Program-made: the position numbers and the translations under genes
From: Clostridia bacterium
Lineage (GTDB): Bacteria > Bacillota > Clostridia > Oscillospirales > Acutalibacteraceae
Assembly (NCBI GenBank): GCA_017513245.1
Contig: JAFXGK010000025.1
Location: 52,414-116,413, forward strand
DNA length: 64,000 bases
Direction of reading: 5' to 3'
In this document: positions 36,858 to 45,951 of the stretch, piece by piece
How positions within the stretch are numbered: the stretch's first letter is position 1
How the letters are laid out: the number at the start of each line of letters is the position of its first letter
Notes under the pieces: generated by a model
Seen by the model: the letters and a program-made list of their open reading frames with translations, nothing else
The model's database searches: none
What the model was told of the DNA's origin: nothing

Positions 36858-39800
36858 TTAAGCGTCAATTGTAGAGATTGTAAGAGTTGTTTCCTCGAGT
36901 ACGTCGAGTAATACTCTTACTGTGTCAAGCGCGGTAAAGATATTTACGTTGTTTTCGGTTGCGCACTGACGAATGGTCTGTCCGTCGTTAATCTGACCGA
37001 CGGAACCGATATCGCGGGTGTTGATAATGTAGGCAATGTGTCCCTGACGGATAGCCTCGGGAACCTCGTCGCTGCCCTCGCTGATCTTTTTGAGCGCGTG
37101 GGTGCGGATTCCGTTTTCTTTTAAGAACTTGGCGGTTCCTGCAGTTGCCTGAATATTGAAGCCGAGATTATAGAAACGGCGGATGAGCGGTAAAGCCTCC
37201 TCCTTATCCTTGTCGGCGATGGTGGCAAATACGGTACCGTAGTTCTGCAGGTGCATACCCGAAGCCTGCAGTGCCTTATAAAGGGCGCGGTTAAGCTTGT
37301 TATCGTAGCCGATTGCTTCACCGGTAGACTTCATTTCGGGAGAGAGATATGCGTCAAGTCCGCGAATCTTATTGAAGGAGAATACGGGCACCTTAACGTA
37401 CCAACGCTTCTTCTCCTCAGGATAGATGTTGAATATTCCCTGCTCCTTAAGGCTCTTGCCCATGATAACCTCGGTTGCGATATCGGCAAGCGAATAACCC
37501 GTCGCCTTAGAAAGGAACGGAACGGTTCTCGAAGAACGGGGGTTAACCTCGATGATGAATACGTTGTCGTTTTCATCAACGATGAACTGAATATTGTAAA
37601 GACCGATAATACCTATTCCGAGGCCGAGTTTCTTAGCGTACTGTAAAATTACGCCCTTAACCTTGTCGGAGATACTAAAGGTGGGATAAACGCTTATCGA
37701 GTCACCACTATGGATGCCTGTGCGTTCAACGAGTTCCATAATACCGGGAACGAATACGTCCTTACCGTCGCAGATGGCGTCAACCTCTACCTCTTTACCC
37801 TGAATGTACTTATCAACAAGAACGGGCTTGTCCTCATCAATTTCAACGGCTGTCTTAAGGTATTGACGAAGTTGCTCTTCATTTGCAACTATCTGCATTG
37901 CGCGTCCGCCAAGAACGAAACTCGGGCGAACGAGAACGGGATAACCGATAGCGGCAGCGGCAGCAACACCGTCTTCGATATTGGTTACAGCCTTACCCTG
38001 CGGCTGAGGAATATTAAGTTCCTCAAGCACCTTTTCAAAGCTGTCACGGTTTTCGGCGCGCTCGATAGCGGCACAATCGGTACCGATAATCTCAACGCCG
38101 CGCTCCATAAGCGGGTCGGCGAGGTTGATTGCAGTCTGACCGCCGAGAGAAGCGATAACTCCGTTGGGCTTTTCAAACTCGATGATGTTCATAACATCTT
38201 CGGGAGTTAAAGGCTCGAAGTAAAGCTTATCGGCTGTGGTATAGTCGGTAGAAACGGTTTCGGGGTTATTGTTTATGATAATAGCCTCGTAGCCGGACTG
38301 TTTGATTGTGGTTACGGCATGTACCGTTGAATAGTCGAACTCAACGCCCTGACCGATACGGATGGGACCTGCACCGAGAACTACGGTCTTTTTCTTATCG
38401 CCGAGCACTGATGCGTTTTCACCGGTATAAGACGAGTAGAAATAAGGAATATAGGCGCCGGTATGGCAGGTGTCAACCATACGGTATACGGGGAACATAT
38501 TGTTCTTCTTGCGGAGAGCGAAAATATCAATTTCACGCATTTTCCATAGCTGGGCAATAAACTTATCGCCAAAGCCCATCTTCTTGGCCTCAAGAAGAGT
38601 AGCAACGTCGCCAACGTTCTGAACGAGTTTGGTTTCCATATCAACTATTCTCTTGAAAGATTCAAGGAAATAGGGGGTAATCTTGGTAACCTCGTAAATC
38701 TTTTCAATGCTGATGCCGCGACGGAGCAACTCGGTTACGCCGAAGATATTATCAGAACGGAACTCGGAGATATACTCAAATATCTCATCGGTGTTCATAT
38801 CGTCAAACATAGGCAGATGGAAGTGGCAAACACCGGTTTCGAGAGAGCGAACAGACTTCAAAAGGCACTCCTCGAGGTTGGAGCCGATACCCATAACCTC
38901 ACCGGTGGCCTTCATCTGAGTACCAAGGAGGTTGGGAACGGTTGTGAATTTATCAAACGGGAAACGAGGCAGCTTTGCAACAACGTAGTCAAGCTGAGGC
39001 TCGAATGCCGCGTTTGTATTAGCTATAGCGATTTCCTCAAGCGACATACCAACGGCAATCTTGGCTGTTACACGGGCAATCGGGTATCCGCTGGCCTTGG
39101 AGGCAAGAGCCGAAGAACGGGATACACGGGGATTAACCTCGATAAGGAAGTATTCGCTTGTGTTGGGGTTAAGAGCAAACTGAACGTTACAGCCGCCTTC
39201 AATCTTAAGTTCCTTAATAAGTTTGATAGCACTGTCATTAAGCATCTTAAGATCGTGGTCGTTTAGGGTAAGTATGGGAGCGACAACCATCGAGTCACCG
39301 GTGTGGATACCAACGGGGTCGATGTTTTCCATACCGCAGATGGTGATTGCGTGGTCGTTAGAGTCACGCATAACCTCGAACTCGATTTCCTTATAGCCCT
39401 TTACCGACTTTTCAATAAGAACCTGATGAACGGGAGAAAGCTTAAATGCATTGATACCGATTTCTACAAGTTCTTGCTCGTTATTGGCAAAACCGCCGCC
39501 GGTACCGCCCAGAGTAAATGCGGGACGAAGAACAACGGGATAACCGATACGCTTGGCCGCAGCCTTGGCCTGCTCGAGGTCGTAGGTGATTTCAGAGGGA
39601 ATAACCGGCTCACCTATCGATTCGCAAAGTTCTTTAAACAGCTCACGGTCTTCAGCGCGCTCGATACTCTCGCTGCTGGTGCCGAGAAGTTCAACACCGC
39701 ACTCTTTAAGAACGCCCTTCTTTTCAAGCTGCATAGCAAGGTTAAGACCGGTCTGACCGCCGATGCCGGGAACTATTGCATCGGGACGCTCATAGCGGAG

Positions 39801-40031
39801 AATCTTTGCGATATATTCAAGGGTGAGCGGTTCCATATAAACCTTATCGGCTATGGTGGTATCGGTCATGATGGTTGCAGGATTGGAGTTTACGAGTACT
39901 ACCTCGTAGCCTTCCTCCTTTAATGCCAGGCAGGCCTGGGTTCCTGCATAGTCGAACTCGGCGGCCTGTCCGATAACGATAGGACCGGAGCCGATGATTA
40001 AAACCTTTTTAATGTCTGTTCTTTTTGCCAT
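36858..40031 (-). CDS. carB: carbamoyl-phosphate synthase large subunit
   Basis: 1057 residues, full length. Two ATP-grasp halves: the first begins IKKVLIIGSGPIVIGQAAEF, the second near residue 550 with VVLGAGPIRIGQGVEFDY; a C-terminal MGS-like allosteric domain ends the protein (TAGTAKFLKENGI). Ammonia for the reaction normally comes from the glutaminase CarA, yet no carA is next to it or elsewhere in the window. It lies 12 bases after pyrC, in the pyrimidine operon. Confidence 0.97.
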   Translation of the reverse strand: MAKRTDIKKVLIIGSGPIVIGQAAEFDYAGTQACLALKEEGYEVVLVNSNPATIMTDTTIADKVYMEPLTLEYIAKILRYERPDAIVPGIGGQTGLNLAMQLEKKGVLKECGVELLGTSSESIERAEDRELFKELCESIGEPVIPSEITYDLEQAKAAAKRIGYPVVLRPAFTLGGTGGGFANNEQELVEIGINAFKLSPVHQVLIEKSVKGYKEIEFEVMRDSNDHAITICGMENIDPVGIHTGDSMVVAPILTLNDHDLKMLNDSAIKLIKELKIEGGCNVQFALNPNTSEYFLIEVNPRVSRSSALASKASGYPIARVTAKIAVGMSLEEIAIANTNAAFEPQLDYVVAKLPRFPFDKFTTVPNLLGTQMKATGEVMGIGSNLEECLLKSVRSLETGVCHFHLPMFDDMNTDEIFEYISEFRSDNIFGVTELLRRGISIEKIYEVTKITPYFLESFKRIVDMETKLVQNVGDVATLLEAKKMGFGDKFIAQLWKMREIDIFALRKKNNMFPVYRMVDTCHTGAYIPYFYSSYTGENASVLGDKKKTVVLGAGPIRIGQGVEFDYSTVHAVTTIKQSGYEAIIINNNPETVSTDYTTADKLYFEPLTPEDVMNIIEFEKPNGVIASLGGQTAINLADPLMERGVEIIGTDCAAIERAENRDSFEKVLEELNIPQPQGKAVTNIEDGVAAAAAIGYPVLVRPSFVLGGRAMQIVANEEQLRQYLKTAVEIDEDKPVLVDKYIQGKEVEVDAICDGKDVFVPGIMELVERTGIHSGDSISVYPTFSISDKVKGVILQYAKKLGLGIGIIGLYNIQFIVDENDNVFIIEVNPRSSRTVPFLSKATGYSLADIATEVIMGKSLKEQGIFNIYPEEKKRWYVKVPVFSFNKIRGLDAYLSPEMKSTGEAIGYDNKLNRALYKALQASGMHLQNYGTVFATIADKDKEEALPLIRRFYNLGFNIQATAGTAKFLKENGIRTHALKKISEGSDEVPEAIRQGHIAYIINTRDIGSVGQINDGQTIRQCATENNVNIFTALDTVRVLLDVLEETTLTISTIDA

Positions 40032-40043
40032 ATATAAAGCCTC

Positions 40044-41264
40044 CTAAATCTGTTGGTCCGAATAAACTGTTTTTCCGTTACATACCGTGAGCATACATCT
40101 GCCGTTTAGGCGTTCTCCCTCGAAGGGCGTTGCCCTGCCGAGTGACAAAAACTCGTTAGAGTCAACGGTGTATTCTGCTTGGGTATCCCACACCGTAAAA
40201 TCGCAACCGAGAGGTATGCCAAATCTTTGACGTGGGTTTATAGACATAAGCTCGATTAATCTTTCGAGCGAAATGACGTTTTCTTTTACAAGTTTTGTGT
40301 AGAGCACCGAGAAGGCGGTTTCGAGACCCACTATTCCAAAAGCACTCTTTTCAAGCCCTCTACCCTTTTCCTCGGCAGAGTGAGGAGCGTGGTCGGTTGC
40401 TATCATATCTATGGTGCCGTCCTTTATGCCCTCAATTAGAGCTTCACGGTCGGCAGCCGAACGTAGAGGAGGATTCATCTTAAAACGGCCGTCTTCCTGT
40501 AAATCACCGTCGTCCATCACCAGATAGTGCGGCGCAGTCTCGCAAGTGATATCAACACCGTCAGCCTTCGCCTTTCTGATTAACTCAACGCTTTCCTTGG
40601 TCGAGATATGGCATACGTGGTAAGCGCACCCGGTTTCCTTTGCGAGGGCAATATCGCGTTTGATCGGTCCCCATTCGCTTTCACTGCAAATTCCTCTGTG
40701 ACCGTGCGCGGCCGCATATTCGCCATCGTGTATATATCCGCCGTGAAGTAACGAGTTATCCTCGCAGTGGGCTACTATTACCTTACCGAGCGATTTAGCC
40801 TTTAGCATTGCCTCACGCATCAGCTCTTCCGACTGAACGCCCCTGCCGTCATCCGAGAAGGCGAAGGCATCGGGCATATTTTCCATATCTGACAGCTGCT
40901 CCCCAAGCTGGCGAACCGTTATCGCAGCATAGGGGTAAACGTTTATCACAGCATCACGCTTTATTATCTCGGTTTGGGCCGCGAGAGTTTCAGCACTGTC
41001 GGGCACGGGGTTTAGATTAGGCATTGTGCAAACAGCCGTATAGCCACCCCTGGCCGCGGCCTTACTGCCGGTCAATATTGTCTCTTTATAAGAAAAACCC
41101 GGCTCACGAAAATGCACATGCACATCGCAAAAACCGGGAAATATAAAATATTGGGGGCAATTATAGCGTGAAATGGCAGCAGAAGACGAAAAGCACATCG
41201 AAACACCGTCAGAAAACTGCGGTGTGAGGTTCGAGGATACGATTTGTGCTTTAACTATCGACAT
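40044..41264 (-). CDS. pyrC: dihydroorotase, class I
   Basis: 406 residues. Amidohydrolase with the metal-binding HVHFREPG, HCEDN, HVCHIST and TDHAPHSAEEK segments; no KxxE-lacking truncation is seen. The N-terminal strand-rich region is short compared with B. subtilis PyrC. It closes carbamoyl aspartate to dihydroorotate. It is the first gene of the pyrimidine operon, with GGGAGGAATTTTGA before the ATG and a consensus promoter at 41328-41356. The leader is too short (about 55 bases) for a PyrR-type attenuator. Confidence 0.94.
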   Translation of the reverse strand: MSIVKAQIVSSNLTPQFSDGVSMCFSSSAAISRYNCPQYFIFPGFCDVHVHFREPGFSYKETILTGSKAAARGGYTAVCTMPNLNPVPDSAETLAAQTEIIKRDAVINVYPYAAITVRQLGEQLSDMENMPDAFAFSDDGRGVQSEELMREAMLKAKSLGKVIVAHCEDNSLLHGGYIHDGEYAAAHGHRGICSESEWGPIKRDIALAKETGCAYHVCHISTKESVELIRKAKADGVDITCETAPHYLVMDDGDLQEDGRFKMNPPLRSAADREALIEGIKDGTIDMIATDHAPHSAEEKGRGLEKSAFGIVGLETAFSVLYTKLVKENVISLERLIELMSINPRQRFGIPLGCDFTVWDTQAEYTVDSNEFLSLGRATPFEGERLNGRCMLTVCNGKTVYSDQQI

Positions 41265-41327
41265 TCAAAATTCCTCCCAAATCACTTCAAATACAATCGC
41301 AAATTGACCGATTATATTATTTAATAT

Positions 41328-41356
41328 ATATTATCATACCTATATATTTTTGTCAA
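41328..41356 (-). promoter_or_regulatory. consensus promoter for the pyrimidine operon
   Basis: Minus strand TTGACA (41356-41351), a 17-base spacer and TAATAT (41333-41328). A leader of roughly 55 bases follows with no visible attenuator hairpin. Confidence 0.78.
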
Positions 41357-41445
41357 ACATAAAAAACGACTAATTACCGCTTTTCTCACAAGTTTTTTAT
41401 ATGCAAAATTATCAAAGTTTGCAAAAGCGTTTACGAGAAGCATTA

Positions 41446-41478
41446 GAAAAGAGCCGAAACAGCGTTTCGGCTCTTAAA
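41446..41478 (-). terminator. terminator of the LicC-like gene
   Basis: Stem AGAGCCGAAAC / GTTTCGGCTCT (loop of 3) followed on the minus strand by TTTTCTAAT. Confidence 0.82.
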
Positions 41479-41479
41479 A

Positions 41480-42199
41480 TTACTCACTAAGATTTGCAAC
41501 CATTGCGGAAACAACACCTAAATCCTCAGGTGTGTCGATCTCATTGCAAAGGGCATTTTTAACGTCTAAAGTATAGATGGCGCACTCAGAGGACACCTGA
41601 TTGAAGGCGTTTTCGGCATAGCACTTACGGTTATCGTTTTCACAGAAGGCAATAATCTCGTCCATCCAAACCTTCCAATCCTTGGCGCAAAGCTTGTAAA
41701 GGGGCTGCGCAGCAACGGCACTGTCAAAAAACTCAATGCCGACCTTTTCAATACGGTTGCCGCTGACCACTGCCTTGAAATCCTTTTCGGGAAGCGGAAG
41801 TGTGCTGCTTACGGTCATACAGTTGGTTTCACTTTCAACAACGCGTTTGAAAACTTCACGCTCAAAAACAAGGTCACCATGCATCATAATGATATCATCG
41901 TCGGCCAATGCTTCCTTGGCGCAGTAAAGCGAATATATGTAGTTGGTTTTATCGTAAATGGGGTTTAAAGCAAAGGTATATTCCAGAGGAAGATTAAGAG
42001 AATGACAATAATCAACCAGGATTTTATCAAAATATCCGGTCGTCATTACTACTTCCTTTATGCCTGCTTCGGCAATTATTTTAAGCTGTCTGGACAGAAT
42101 GGTATCGCTATCAGAAATCTCGGTCATACACTTGGGGTGGGTCTGGGTTATATCGCCCATGCGGCAACCCATACCGGAATTAAGAATAACAACTTTCAT
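41480..42199 (-). CDS. LicC-like sugar/choline-phosphate nucleotidyltransferase
   Basis: 239 residues. The N-terminal VVILNSGMGCRMGDITQTHPKCM is a nucleotidyltransferase signature (GxGxRM...PK) resembling phosphocholine cytidylyltransferase LicC and other small NTP transferases; the DDIIMMHGDLVFE segment (about 99-111) holds the metal-binding Asp. The sequence NYIYSLYCAKEAL after the substrate region is common in the LicC group. It could activate choline phosphate, ethanolamine phosphate or a sugar phosphate for a surface polymer. It stands alone, with its own promoter and terminator, so context does not name the substrate. Confidence 0.78.
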   Translation of the reverse strand: MKVVILNSGMGCRMGDITQTHPKCMTEISDSDTILSRQLKIIAEAGIKEVVMTTGYFDKILVDYCHSLNLPLEYTFALNPIYDKTNYIYSLYCAKEALADDDIIMMHGDLVFEREVFKRVVESETNCMTVSSTLPLPEKDFKAVVSGNRIEKVGIEFFDSAVAAQPLYKLCAKDWKVWMDEIIAFCENDNRKCYAENAFNQVSSECAIYTLDVKNALCNEIDTPEDLGVVSAMVANLSE

Positions 42200-42239
42200 C
42201 TTCTTCCTTCTCCTTATAGAAAATCAGCGAACTTTAGGT

Positions 42240-42268
42240 ATTATACCACAAGTTTTCACAAAACACAA
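42240..42268 (-). promoter_or_regulatory. sigma-A promoter for the LicC-like gene
   Basis: Minus strand TTGTGT (42268-42263), a 17-base spacer and TATAAT (42245-42240), 40 bases from the ATG. Confidence 0.65.
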
Positions 42269-42280
42269 CAGTATATAATT

Positions 42281-42306
42281 AAAGAGCCGAATAAATCGGC
42301 TCTTTT
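42281..42306 (-). terminator. terminator of the CofE-like gene
   Basis: Stem AAAGAGCCGA / TCGGCTCTTT just after the stop; the minus-strand tail is AATTATAT. It uses the same GAGCCGA stem core as the next terminator. Confidence 0.7.
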
Positions 42307-42312
42307 TTTAAA

Positions 42313-43503
42313 TTAATCGGTTAAATTATCGAAATAACCCTGAACGAGAACAATGGGAGTTCCCTTATCGCCCGAGCCGCTGGTAAGGTCGCAAAGCGAG
42401 CCGATAAGGTCGGTAAGGCGACGAGGAGTAGTGCCCTGCGAAGCCATATTGCCTACAAGGTTTCCGTCCTTCTCGCGGATGGCAGATTCAATTGCCTTTT
42501 TGAGTTCTTCGCCCTTAAGATCTGCGTAATCGTTATCGGCAAGATACTTAAGCTTAAGCTCGTTAGGAGTGCCTTCAAGGCCCTTGGTGTAGGCGGGAGA
42601 AACGATGGGGTCAGCGAGTTCCCAAATCTTGCCTACGGGATCCTTAAATGCGCCGTCACCGTATACCATAACTTCGATATTTTTGCCGGTGCGCTCCATA
42701 AACTGCTTCTGCATATCCTCAACGAGAGAGAAGCAATCCTGCGGGAAAAGTTTAACCTTGTCTTCGGTGGATTTATTGGAGCCGAGAAGGCCGTATTTTT
42801 CGTTATATCCGCTACCGTTTACAGGTGCGTTTAAGATTTCATCAAGGCCAAATACACGCTTTGCGCCTGCATCGCGAAGGATACGCTTGGTGCGTGCGCG
42901 GCTGTGAATATCACAGTTGAGAACATTCTCGGTGTAACGAAGGATAACACGGGGATCGTTTGCTAAAACGATTTCGGCCTCAGCGCCGCAAGAACGGATA
43001 AGGTCACCATAATATTTAACGTAATCAACACCGGTGAAGGGGTGCGGATTTTCGCCGAAAAGCTCACGGTATTTTGTTTCGGAAAGCACGTCGGAATAGG
43101 GATTGATGCCTGCCTCGTCAAGCTGATCGAGAGAAACGAGAGCGTTACCAACCTCATCGCTGGGATAGTTGAGCATAAGAACTACCTTTTTTGCGCCCAT
43201 AGCAATACCGCGCAGACAGATAGCAAAACGGTTACGGCTGAGAATCGGGAAAATAACGCCAACGGTTTCACCGCCGAGTTTAGTCTTTACGTCCTCTGCG
43301 ATTGCCTCAACCGAAGCATAGTTACCCTGAGCACGAGCAACAACCGACTCGGTTACTGCTACAACGTCACGGTCGCGAAGAGCAAAACCTTCGATTTCTG
43401 CGGCCTCGATTACGCTGTCAACAACGATTTTACCGATATTGTCACCCTCGCGGATGATGGGGCAACGAACGCCTCTGGAAATCGTACCAATTCTTCTTTC
43501 CAT
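42313..43503 (-). CDS. coenzyme F420-0:L-glutamate ligase (CofE)-like protein
   Basis: 396 residues from MERRIGTISRGVRCPII; GGAGGAGATTTT precedes this ATG, which excludes the longer in-frame start lying on the promoter. The first part has a CofE-like pattern (GKIVVDSVIEAAE, DRDVVAVTESVVARAQGNY), and the later block MVYGDGAFKDPVGKIWELAD resembles the metal/nucleotide region of that family. It is about 150 residues longer than archaeal CofE. No other F420 biosynthesis gene lies nearby and Clostridia generally do not make F420, so it may add glutamate to another acceptor. Divergent from a LysR regulator. Confidence 0.75.
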   Translation of the reverse strand: MERRIGTISRGVRCPIIREGDNIGKIVVDSVIEAAEIEGFALRDRDVVAVTESVVARAQGNYASVEAIAEDVKTKLGGETVGVIFPILSRNRFAICLRGIAMGAKKVVLMLNYPSDEVGNALVSLDQLDEAGINPYSDVLSETKYRELFGENPHPFTGVDYVKYYGDLIRSCGAEAEIVLANDPRVILRYTENVLNCDIHSRARTKRILRDAGAKRVFGLDEILNAPVNGSGYNEKYGLLGSNKSTEDKVKLFPQDCFSLVEDMQKQFMERTGKNIEVMVYGDGAFKDPVGKIWELADPIVSPAYTKGLEGTPNELKLKYLADNDYADLKGEELKKAIESAIREKDGNLVGNMASQGTTPRRLTDLIGSLCDLTSGSGDKGTPIVLVQGYFDNLTD

Positions 43504-43522
43504 AAAATCTCCTCCAAAGATA

Positions 43523-43571
43523 TTGACTTTTTTGCCAAGGATATTATAATACAAATGTGGTCATTAGTAAA
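43523..43571. promoter_or_regulatory. overlapping divergent promoters (CofE-like gene and lysR)
   Basis: Plus: TTGACT (43523-43528), 16-base spacer, TATAAT (43545-43550). Minus: TTTACT (43571-43566), 17-base spacer, TATAAT (43548-43543). The two -10 boxes overlap in ATTATAAT, so the promoters compete. The AT-rich AGTA..TACT dyad at about 43566-43583 is a candidate LysR-type site. Confidence 0.6.
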
Positions 43572-43608
43572 ATAGATAATACTTACAACAGTAATAAGTG
43601 GTGCTTAT

Positions 43609-44490
43609 ATGAAAACAAAACTCGATTACTATAAGATTTTTTACGAAACTGCCAAAAATGAATCTTTTTCGACGGCTGCCAGAAACCTATATATATCGCA
43701 GTCGGCTATTTCACAGTGCATACGCCAGCTTGAAGCTGATTTGAACACCAAGCTGTTCGTCCGCTCGCGCCGCGGAGTTTCCCTTACCAACGAAGGCCGG
43801 CTGCTTTTTCAAAAGGTTGAAAGTGCTATGCAATCGATTGAACAGGGCGAAACACTACTCGCGCAGTTGCAGCATTTAGACGGCGGCTCGCTTATTATTG
43901 CGGCCGGCGACGCTATTACAACACACTATCTTCTTCCGTATCTTGAGCTTTTTCACGCGAAATATCCAAACATTCGAATCGAAATGGCAAGCTCGTATTC
44001 GTCACGAATGCTCGAGCACGTAAAGGAAGGTAAAGCCGAACTCGCATTCGTTAATCTGCCGGTTGAGGACAGCGAGCTAACGGTTACACCCTGCCTCGAA
44101 ATTCACGATATTTTCGTGTGTGGACCCGAATATAAAGCCAAAGCCTCGTACACCTGGTCGGAAATTGCGAAAGAGCCGTTAATTCTGCTCGAAACCAACG
44201 CCGTTTCGCGTCGATATATCGACGGCAAATTCGCATCAAAGCGCATAAAACTTGAGCCGCAAATAGAAATTGCGGTACACGATATGTTAATTCGTTTTGC
44301 ATCTATTAACCTCGGCGTTTCCTGCGTTGTTGAGGAGTTTTCAGCCGACGCAATAAAAAGCGGCAGTGTAAAACCGCTCGTTCTTAATCCTCCCCTGCCG
44401 CCGAGGCATATCGGATGCGCATATCTTAAGCACAACCCGCTATCCCCTGCCGCCAAGGCGTTTTTAGAGCTTATGGGTATTAATTCGTAA
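43609..44490 (+). CDS. LysR family transcriptional regulator
   Basis: 293 residues, the normal LTTR length. The N-terminal winged HTH contains TAARNLYISQSAISQCIRQLE followed by LFVRSRRGVSLTNEG (helix-turn-helix at about 18-37), and a linker helix leads into the periplasmic-binding-like effector domain (from about 90, LIIAAGDAITTHYLLPYL). LTTRs usually act on a divergent target with autoregulation; here the divergent neighbour is the CofE-like ligase gene 105 bases away, with overlapping promoters. The effector is unknown. Confidence 0.9.
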   Translation: MKTKLDYYKIFYETAKNESFSTAARNLYISQSAISQCIRQLEADLNTKLFVRSRRGVSLTNEGRLLFQKVESAMQSIEQGETLLAQLQHLDGGSLIIAAGDAITTHYLLPYLELFHAKYPNIRIEMASSYSSRMLEHVKEGKAELAFVNLPVEDSELTVTPCLEIHDIFVCGPEYKAKASYTWSEIAKEPLILLETNAVSRRYIDGKFASKRIKLEPQIEIAVHDMLIRFASINLGVSCVVEEFSADAIKSGSVKPLVLNPPLPPRHIGCAYLKHNPLSPAAKAFLELMGINS

Positions 44491-44495
44491 AAATT

Positions 44496-44531
44496 TTAAA
44501 AGCCACACTCGTGATTGAGTGTGGCTTTTAA
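44496..44531. terminator. bidirectional terminator after lysR
   Basis: Stem AAAAGCCACACTC / GAGTGTGGCTTTT with loop GTGATT between converging genes. Confidence 0.85.
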
Positions 44532-44536
44532 TCGTC

Positions 44537-45922
44537 TTAATTGAAGAAAACGCCTACTTCATAGGGCAAGGTTGGGCTTTCTATCCACTTATACGTAAAA
44601 CCGACGCCGTTCGCCAGTTCGCCGCTATAGGCGTTACCGCCGTCCATCTCGTTATAGTAATAATCGCCTTGAAGTTTTTTGGAAACCTGCTCATAGGAAG
44701 CAACAATGCTAACGTCGCCGGTAACGCAATAGACCTTATCGGACTCTCTGGGATATACAAGCACACCGGCTAACTTTTCTTTACCGGTACAGCTGGTAGG
44801 AATATCACTCGCCGAGAAGCAGAAAACAAGCGGACATTTATCATCGCTATAGTATATTGCTCCCCAGCCGCCAAAGTATAAACCGTTGGCAATCTTATAG
44901 TCATTACCCCACATTTTAGCGACGTCGGCAATGGTCATACCATTATACTCTGCCATTTTATAAAGCTTAGTGATCGGCGTAGCAGTAGTCGAGGATGTAT
45001 TGGCAGTCTCAACTTTAACGTCGTAGGTCTTGATCTTGTCAAAAGAAAATCCGCTATAAGAAAAAGCTTTATACGTGGCTAAAAGTTGCTGCTTTTTTGT
45101 AGCATCATTCGCTTTGTGGAATTCATCACCCGAAATGCTTTTCCAGTTAAGCTGTAAATCAGCGTTGTCTTCACCAAATTTTTTAAACTTTTCATCGTAC
45201 TGATTTTTAGAAAGCTTTACGCCCTCGCCGTCTTCGTAGTAACCATATTCTTTAACGTCTTTTCCATCTTTGGCCATCGTGCCGTCACAGAAGTAATCAT
45301 AGAATAGATATTCGGCCTGCACCTTTTTATCCTTTAAATACATTTTGCCGTAGGTGGTACCATATTCACCGCTGGAAACACGAGAGAAATCGGCGCAGTA
45401 GTAAAACTTTTGGCCATCCCTACCGCTAAAGAGCTTCGTTTCCTTACTTTGAAGATAATAAACGTCGAAATCACCCTCAGTTCCAAAAGTTGCGTCAAGC
45501 TTTTCGACCTTTTTGGTGCTTATGTTTATCTTGTAATAAGAGTTATAACTAAAGCGTCCGCTGCCGTCGTTCAGACTGCAGATAAGTTCTAAAACGCCGT
45601 CAAAATCCAAATCAAGCAGGCAGTATCCGTAGCCGTTCATAGGGGTGGCTTCGAGGTCGTGCATCCAAACGTCCTTATTTGCCATATAAATTTCAACCGC
45701 CGATTTTGGCGACAGAACAGGCTCCTTGACGGTTGACGCAGGTAAAGAAGGAACATTGTCCGATACGGTGGAATCAGTATCGGAAACGGTCGATTCGGTA
45801 TCAGACACGATGGCGTCTTTGCTCGACGAATCGGCACTATCCTTTTTGCCGGAGCAACCGATTAAAGAAGACAAAATCAAGAATGTAAGACAGATAGAAA
45901 GCGTTTTTAAAAATGTTTTCAT
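44537..45922 (-). CDS. lipoprotein of unknown function, 461 residues
   Basis: Signal peptide with lipobox SLIGC (Cys about 23), followed by a Ser/Thr/Asp-rich linker containing imperfect repeats of SDTxSTV (about 40-55). After that is LLDLDFDGVLELI, a calcium-loop-like DxDxDG stretch as in VCBS/FG-GAP proteins, followed by beta-rich sequence with many Tyr. The C-terminal part (MTIADVAKMWGNDY, then GLYFGGWGAIYY) looks like a separate domain. I do not recognise the family. It is the last gene of a minus-strand group with three other small envelope genes (45952-47861). Confidence 0.75.
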   Translation of the reverse strand: MKTFLKTLSICLTFLILSSLIGCSGKKDSADSSSKDAIVSDTESTVSDTDSTVSDNVPSLPASTVKEPVLSPKSAVEIYMANKDVWMHDLEATPMNGYGYCLLDLDFDGVLELICSLNDGSGRFSYNSYYKINISTKKVEKLDATFGTEGDFDVYYLQSKETKLFSGRDGQKFYYCADFSRVSSGEYGTTYGKMYLKDKKVQAEYLFYDYFCDGTMAKDGKDVKEYGYYEDGEGVKLSKNQYDEKFKKFGEDNADLQLNWKSISGDEFHKANDATKKQQLLATYKAFSYSGFSFDKIKTYDVKVETANTSSTTATPITKLYKMAEYNGMTIADVAKMWGNDYKIANGLYFGGWGAIYYSDDKCPLVFCFSASDIPTSCTGKEKLAGVLVYPRESDKVYCVTGDVSIVASYEQVSKKLQGDYYYNEMDGGNAYSGELANGVGFTYKWIESPTLPYEVGVFFN

Positions 45923-45951
45923 ATTTTCATCCCCTGTTAAAAATACATAAG

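Noticed and set aside
36841-40043. Hidden carA in or next to carB
   Set aside because: Gaps on both sides of carB are 12-17 bases and the carB start is the normal large-subunit N-terminus; no glutaminase motif is present.
41265-41327. Possible PyrR or attenuator control in the pyr leader
   Set aside because: The leader is only about 55 bases and contains no terminator hairpin or PyrR binding loop.
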